Assembly (NCBI GenBank): GCA_900762245.1
Contig: CAAFFR010000113.1
Span: 1-16,629, forward strand
Direction: 5' to 3'
DNA: 16,629 nucleotides
Origin: an uncultured Oscillospiraceae bacterium
Lineage (GTDB): Bacteria; Bacillota_A; Clostridia; Oscillospirales; Oscillospiraceae
This document shows, one piece after another, positions 13,266 to 16,629 of the stretch. The translations under genes were made by a program, and so were the position numbers. The number at the start of each line of letters is the position of its first letter. The stretch's first letter is position 1. Under the pieces are notes generated by a model. It did no database searches. It worked only from the letters and a program-made list of their open reading frames with translations, and was not told where the DNA came from.

Positions 13266-14348
13266 ATGGCACAGCAAGTAGATTTGCAGGAACGGCTCAA
13301 AATGCGGTTTTTGACCGTTGCTTACAGAGATAAGCAGGAAACCTATGGAACTTGCTGCTCATCAGCCGACACCGGAAATGTTGCGCTGGATATTCTGAAC
13401 ATTCCGGATTATGTCTTGGAAGAACTCGTAGAACTGACAGACCCAATGATGCAGCTTGTGGATTTTTTGAACCGCAACAAGAATCCCGATAGTTCCACCC
13501 TGGCGATGATGCTGACCGCATCCAAAAATGTTTTCCGGGTGGTGGATCTATTACGGGATGTGCCACCTTTCTCCGGTCAGGACTTCACATGGCTGGATGG
13601 AAAACTCCCCAGTATATTCTCCGCAGATGCCGTTAAGAAAGCCTACCGACAACGCAAAAAGGAAATGGGAGAGGTGTTCATTCCTGCCCTGTGCTTGGTT
13701 GCCCAGCTTGGTTTTGGTATCCGGGATTTCCGGAAAGCGCTGATTCCACTGGTAGAATCTCTGGACGATGAAGAGGTATCCCGGAACCCTACCGGCTTTG
13801 CTCAGCAGTTCGATAGCTTTTTCTCCGCAGACAAGAACAAGCAAGACTACTGGATGTCCATCACCAATGTGTCCGTGGAATACCTGCCCGGTGCAAAGGG
13901 GTTGGTCAGAAGGATGCACTATGCCTCCTTCCCCAGTATGTTCCGATCCAATCTTTACGAAGCACTTGCTGTGGGCAATGCTCCGAAGCGATGTCCCATC
14001 TGCGGGAAGTTCTTTCTGACTACCAATGCCCGGAGGCAGAAATACTGCACCGGTTACGCACCGGAAGAATACGGCGGTCTGACCTGTGTACAGGTTGGCA
14101 ACCGGATGGGCCGGGAGGCACGGGAGAAAGCAGAGAACCGTCCTGCCATCGTCCAATACCATCAGGCTGTGAATGCCATTGATAAGCGGATAGAGAGGGG
14201 AACCCTTGAAAGAGATATTGCAGTAAAGGCAAAAGCCCATGCAAAAGAGTTGATCTCCGGTGCTATTACCGATGCGGACTATGCCAACGGCAAATATAAG
14301 GAGGATATGACTCCCGATGCGCTGATTGCAGCGGTGACGAAGAAATAA
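13266..14348 (+). CDS. DUF6076-type zinc-finger protein
   Basis: The 360-residue protein has a mostly helical N-terminal two thirds and a C-terminal zinc-finger region: RCPICGKFFLTTNARRQKYC, then YGGLTC, giving Cys243, Cys246, Cys261 and Cys274. The CxxCGxFF...RRQKYC pattern resembles CGNR-type fingers. The remainder (275-360) is a charged helical tail. This layout fits the uncharacterised DUF6076 family of clostridial mobile elements; the assignment is from memory of the pattern. An AGGGAGGTG site lies 6 nt before the ATG at 13266, inside the leader set by the extended -10 promoter. It is followed 19 nt later by the sigma-like gene, so they form an operon. A nucleic-acid-binding or regulatory role is inferred. 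Confidence 0.75.
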   Translation: MAQQVDLQERLKMRFLTVAYRDKQETYGTCCSSADTGNVALDILNIPDYVLEELVELTDPMMQLVDFLNRNKNPDSSTLAMMLTASKNVFRVVDLLRDVPPFSGQDFTWLDGKLPSIFSADAVKKAYRQRKKEMGEVFIPALCLVAQLGFGIRDFRKALIPLVESLDDEEVSRNPTGFAQQFDSFFSADKNKQDYWMSITNVSVEYLPGAKGLVRRMHYASFPSMFRSNLYEALAVGNAPKRCPICGKFFLTTNARRQKYCTGYAPEEYGGLTCVQVGNRMGREAREKAENRPAIVQYHQAVNAIDKRIERGTLERDIAVKAKAHAKELISGAITDADYANGKYKEDMTPDALIAAVTKK

Positions 14349-14367
14349 GAGATAAGGAGGTGCCGCC

Positions 14368-15723
14368 ATGTCGTTTCAGGAAATCCCATTTGAAGAAAAA
14401 GCTGTACAGCTCATACCGGAAGATTTAGAGATTCTTTCCCAATATTCCTGGGACATGTCCGGCTACACCTCCCGGTTCGGCTACTTCTATCTGGGAAATG
14501 AAAAAGCGGATGTGGAGGGGTTGACCCGTTGGCAGGCAGAGCATATCTTCCAGCTGACACCCACCCCGCCCGGAATGGAGGATGCGTTTCCAAACATAGA
14601 GAAAGGCAACCACATCGGCAGGGAAAAGAGGAAAGAAATCCTCAAGAAAAATGAGGCTGCTGGTGATGAGTATCTCATTCGTGCCGTGGAGGAAAAGGAG
14701 CTTCGTTATCTCAGCTTCTATCTCCATGCCTACGAAAGCAGAATCAATAGCAGGGTGTATTCTTTTCTCCGCAGGAACGGAATGGACATCTACGACCCGG
14801 TGCAGTTTCTGGATATGAAGCTGGCCTGTCAGGAAGTGATTCTGAAGAAGCTGCCTCCCTTTGATCCGTCCAAGGGTGCGAAGTTTCTGACCTATATGTA
14901 TGAGTTCATTTCGGATGCTTTTATCTCTTTCCGTATGCGGCAGGAGTGTTGGAAGATAGATTCTTTGGATATTTACAAGGGCATCCGACGCATGGCAGCC
15001 ATCTACAATGCCAGCGGCAGCGATGCCGTAAAGGCCATGGAGAAATTCTGCAAAGAAACCGGCTGCCAACCGAAAACGGCAGCGGAATATCTGGAGCAGG
15101 CGGTTGGAATCCGGGCAAGGCAGAGTGAGGTCATTATTGACCAGGATGAAGACGAAGAAGCCATCATTGAAGAAGTCATTCCCGATGCTATGGGCGATCT
15201 GTGCTACGAGGTCAGCAAGCAATGGTTGGCGCAAGCGGTACGGGACTCTTTTTCCAAACTATCCTGGCGGGACCAGACGATTATCCAGGTTCGTAATGCA
15301 ATCTGCTGGAACTGCGGTGGTATGCTGCCCATGAAGGAACGGTACAGTTACAAGGACATTTCCGTTAAGCTTATGAATGGCAGTTCGGACGGTGGCGCGG
15401 AGAAAGCTTACAACACTGCGCTGACCCGTTTTACCGCACAGTTGGCATGGGATAATGTGATCCGGGTAGTAGATATGAAGCTGGAAAAAGTGACACGCAG
15501 AAAAAAGAAAATCGCCGTTGCAGCCTACCGGTATCAGGCAGACTGCGACGGCGAATGGGGCGAGATTCAATTCGATTTTGAGAAACGGAAAACAAAGATC
15601 GTACAGCTTGCTGACTGGGATACATCCCGCACGCATCTCTATGCCAAGAAGGTAATTGACCATGTCTTACACACCGGAGGAAACGATCTTCCAAAGAAAA
15701 ATCGAATCGTTTTCGAGAGATAA
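14368..15723 (+). CDS. Element-encoded sigma-70-like factor
   Basis: The 451-residue protein has no signal or membrane segment. Residues about 120-195 resemble sigma region 2: LPPFDPSKGAKFLTYMYEFI then SDAFISFRMRQECWKIDSLD, close to the F-D-x-x-K-G-x-x-F-x-T-Y...R pattern. Residues about 197-255 (YKGIRRMAAIYNASG...KTAAEYLEQA) look like region 3, followed by an acidic linker (258-272, DQDEDEEAIIEE). Residues about 285-360 resemble region 4, LSWRDQTIIQVRN, but with a Cys313/Cys316 pair (CWNCGG) inserted before the HTH-like YSYKDISVKLMNGSSDGGAEKAYNTAL. A unique basic tail (about 375-451) ends the protein. GATAAGGAGG 8 nt before the ATG supports this start. It may direct RNA polymerase to element promoters; whether it is active is unknown. 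Confidence 0.7.
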   Translation: MSFQEIPFEEKAVQLIPEDLEILSQYSWDMSGYTSRFGYFYLGNEKADVEGLTRWQAEHIFQLTPTPPGMEDAFPNIEKGNHIGREKRKEILKKNEAAGDEYLIRAVEEKELRYLSFYLHAYESRINSRVYSFLRRNGMDIYDPVQFLDMKLACQEVILKKLPPFDPSKGAKFLTYMYEFISDAFISFRMRQECWKIDSLDIYKGIRRMAAIYNASGSDAVKAMEKFCKETGCQPKTAAEYLEQAVGIRARQSEVIIDQDEDEEAIIEEVIPDAMGDLCYEVSKQWLAQAVRDSFSKLSWRDQTIIQVRNAICWNCGGMLPMKERYSYKDISVKLMNGSSDGGAEKAYNTALTRFTAQLAWDNVIRVVDMKLEKVTRRKKKIAVAAYRYQADCDGEWGEIQFDFEKRKTKIVQLADWDTSRTHLYAKKVIDHVLHTGGNDLPKKNRIVFER

Positions 15724-15910
15724 CGAGAGGCGAAGCGTAGAAGGGACGGGGAGTGCGTTAGCCCATTTGCTCCCCCGGTGATGCAGCTCCGCTCCAAAAA
15801 TCTGCGCGCAGATTTTCTCCACTACGCTTCACCACCTACACCCGAACAGCCGGATTTCGCGTAAGCGAATCCACACATTTCCCGTCCCGGAGTGACTCGA
15901 AATCCGCCTG
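15724..15910. repeat. Highly structured non-coding region with nested inverted repeats
   Basis: No gene. It contains GAAGCGTAG (15732-15740) with CTACGCTTC (15822-15830), GGGACGGG (15743-15750) with CCCGTCCC (15881-15888), GGGGAG/CTCCCC (15748-15775), a perfect 20-bp palindrome (15797-15816), the hairpin 15852-15872, and a 12-of-13 inverted match of 15847-15859 with 15898-15910. Possible roles are part of oriT, a single-strand origin, or a structured RNA. Confidence 0.7.
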
Positions 15911-15922
15911 TCCTGTGGTCAA

Positions 15923-16000
15923 TTCAAAGTGCTTGTTCCCCCTCCGAACAACCCCTTTGAACCGCCCACGGTCGCAAAAGGTCTAACACACTAGACTTTA
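15923..16000 (-). other. Probable oriT of MobV/pMV158 type
   Basis: The minus strand reads AAAGTCTAGTGTGTTAGACC (15999 down to 15980), followed by TTTT. The nic-site consensus of MobM of pMV158 is TAGTGTG/TTA inside AAAGTATA...TATACTTT; here the core is exact and the arms are AAAGTCTA and TAGAC. The predicted nick is between 15987 and 15986 on the minus strand. A two-part hairpin lies beside it, TTCAAAG/CTTTGAA (15923-15961) with TGTTC/GAACA inside. The transferred strand would run leftward, so the sigma-like, DUF6076, replication, mob and int genes would enter in that order. Confidence 0.85.
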
Positions 16001-16149
16001 TTCCATAAAATCGTGTGCCAAAGGGCGTTTTCACCCCTATTGGGAACCCCGAAGGCAAGGAACCTGCAGTCCCTTCCCAATCCCAGCCGTTTTGAAATCT
16101 GTATATACAAGCCGGGAAAAGGTGTTTGCATCTACACATCCCAAAACAA
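16001..16149. other. Non-coding region containing the probable right end of the element
   Basis: No gene is seen. ATTGGGAA (16039-16046) and TTCCCAAT (16074-16081) form an inverted repeat. An 8-bp TTTTGAAA (16090-16097) also occurs near the left end (7800-7807) but is too short to name an att core. Confidence 0.4.
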
Positions 16150-16200
16150 AAAATCTCACAGTCGATCCGCTGATAAGGAGAGGAAAGGCTGTGAGATTTT
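16145..16200 (-). terminator. Long-stem hairpin with T-run, terminator of the His-rich gene or element end
   Basis: AAAATCTCACAG (16150-16161) pairs perfectly with CTGTGAGATTTT (16189-16200) around a 27-nt loop. On the minus strand it is followed by TTTTTTGTTTT. The loop is long for a terminator, so another role is possible. Confidence 0.5.
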
Positions 16201-16245
16201 CGTTATGCCGCATTCATGAGAACGCGAGAGAAATTCATGCGTCAC

Positions 16246-16270
16246 GCACCGCTTCGGCGGTGCAATTTTT
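16246..16270 (+). terminator. Plus-strand terminator with UUCG tetraloop
   Basis: GCACCGC-TTCG-GCGGTGC (16246-16263) closes with a stable C(UUCG)G loop and is followed by AATTTTT. A second hairpin GGAACAC/GTGTTCC (16271-16290) follows. It would stop transcripts leaving the element on the plus strand. Confidence 0.75.
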
Positions 16271-16302
16271 GGAACACTCACCCGTGTTCCGGCATAATGG
16301 TT

Positions 16303-16629
16303 TTATTCTGCGCCCAGTTCCTTCAAAACCTCGGCCAGCATACCGTTGCCCTGATCGAAGCAGGCAACAGCATCCATGACCTTGTGATAGGAAGCATGGC
16401 TGCCGGCTTCATCCAGCTTCACCGCCAGATCGGCCAATTCCTTGGCGTGGGCAGCATTGTGGCCAACCATGTACTTCATCAGAGCCAGAAGCTCGTCCAT
16501 AGGTGCATGGGTATGCTCATGATGATGCTCATGATCGTGATGATGGTGATGATGTTCATGGCCCTGTTCATGCGGGTGGTCATGGGTATGAGGATGCTCA
16601 TGGGAATGGGAATGCGCATGAACATGCTC
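16303..16629 (-). CDS. Histidine-rich, probably metal-binding protein (5' end outside window)
   Basis: The last 108 codons are visible; the frame stays open to the window edge, so the true start lies beyond it. The first 43 visible residues alternate His with Ala, Ser, Glu, Pro, Thr and Asp, reaching six His in a row, a metal-storage or metal-delivery type segment (nickel, cobalt or zinc). A helical domain follows: MDELLALMKYMVGHNAAHAK, ELADLAVKLDEAGSHASYHK and VMDAVACFDQGNGMLAEVLK, ending ELGAE. Similar His-rich proteins occur with metal transporters and hydrogenase or urease maturation genes, but no such neighbour is in view. An internal ATG at 16500 has no ribosome site and is not the start. 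Confidence 0.8.
   Translation of the reverse strand, partial: EHVHAHSHSHEHPHTHDHPHEQGHEHHHHHHDHEHHHEHTHAPMDELLALMKYMVGHNAAHAKELADLAVKLDEAGSHASYHKVMDAVACFDQGNGMLAEVLKELGAE

Larger units (their letters stand above)
7756..16245. mobile_element. Integrative mobilizable element (outer bounds)
   Basis: The segment holds Tn916-like int and xis, a MobV relaxase, a replication helicase and primase, a divergent regulator-like operon and a MobV-type oriT. There are no type IV secretion, coupling-protein or phage structural genes. The left end must lie between the phosphatase start (7754) and the first integrase arm-like repeat (7826). The right end must lie past the nic site (15987) and before the plus-strand terminator near 16246. 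No direct repeat good enough to name attL/attR was found, so the limits are approximate. With its own helicase and primase it could replicate after excision; transfer would rely on a co-resident conjugative element. Confidence 0.85.

Noticed and set aside
7800..16097. TTTTGAAA present at 7800-7807 and 16090-16097 as the att core duplication
   Set aside because: Only 8 A/T-rich bases shared with no similarity in the flanks; expected by chance in this much sequence.
1..16629. CRISPR array, tRNA or rRNA genes
   Set aside because: No regularly spaced repeats of 25-40 bp with unique spacers and no cloverleaf or rRNA-like sequence were seen; the integrase does not appear to target a tRNA gene here.

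Overview
The window looks like a chromosomal segment of an anaerobic gut-type Firmicute, most likely class Clostridia (Oscillospirales-like). The reasons are strong AGGAGG-type ribosome sites, a clostridial-type pyruvate phosphate dikinase, a YtvI-like membrane protein, and short palindromic intergenic repeats of a kind I associate with that group. The exact taxon cannot be read from the sequence. No rRNA, tRNA or CRISPR array was seen.

Region 1 (1-7754) is ordinary chromosome, all on the minus strand. It holds a membrane-anchored C39-like cysteine peptidase, a YtvI/AI-2E family permease, ppdK, a cassette of three very small genes (54-residue zinc ribbon, 77-residue charged protein, 80-residue sigma-region-4-like HTH protein), and a translationally coupled pair (low-molecular-weight protein tyrosine phosphatase and DUF2284 metal-binding protein). 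Two families of palindromic MITE-like elements sit between these genes. One has CTTCCCCC-type ends and two copies (1-190 and 5657-5850). The other has TGT(A/C)GGG...GATATATC-type ends, with a nested copy at 1066-1262 and an interrupted copy at 6602-6769.

Region 2 (about 7.76-16.2 kb) is an integrative mobilizable element. Its minus-strand module runs CHC2 primase, D5/SF3 helicase, small HTH protein, MobV relaxase, Tn916-like Xis and Tn916-like tyrosine integrase. A divergent plus-strand operon encodes a DUF6076-type zinc-finger protein and a 451-residue sigma-70-like protein. Downstream of that operon is a strongly structured non-coding stretch carrying a near-consensus MobV/pMV158-type nic site (TAGTGTG/TTA within an inverted repeat). 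The oriT is therefore about 5.5 kb from the relaxase gene. Three perfect TTGGTGTAAAT repeats just beyond the integrase stop look like integrase arm sites. No conjugation (type IV secretion) genes are present, so transfer would need a helper. No convincing att core duplication was found, so the exact ends are open.

Region 3 (16303-16629) is the 3' end of a chromosomal minus-strand gene for a very histidine-rich, probably metal-binding protein that runs off the window.

The most unusual content is the element-borne sigma-like factor paired with a zinc-finger protein and facing the replication/mobilization genes. Next are the separated oriT and the small MITE families, one of which keeps a hairpin while its sequence changes completely between copies.
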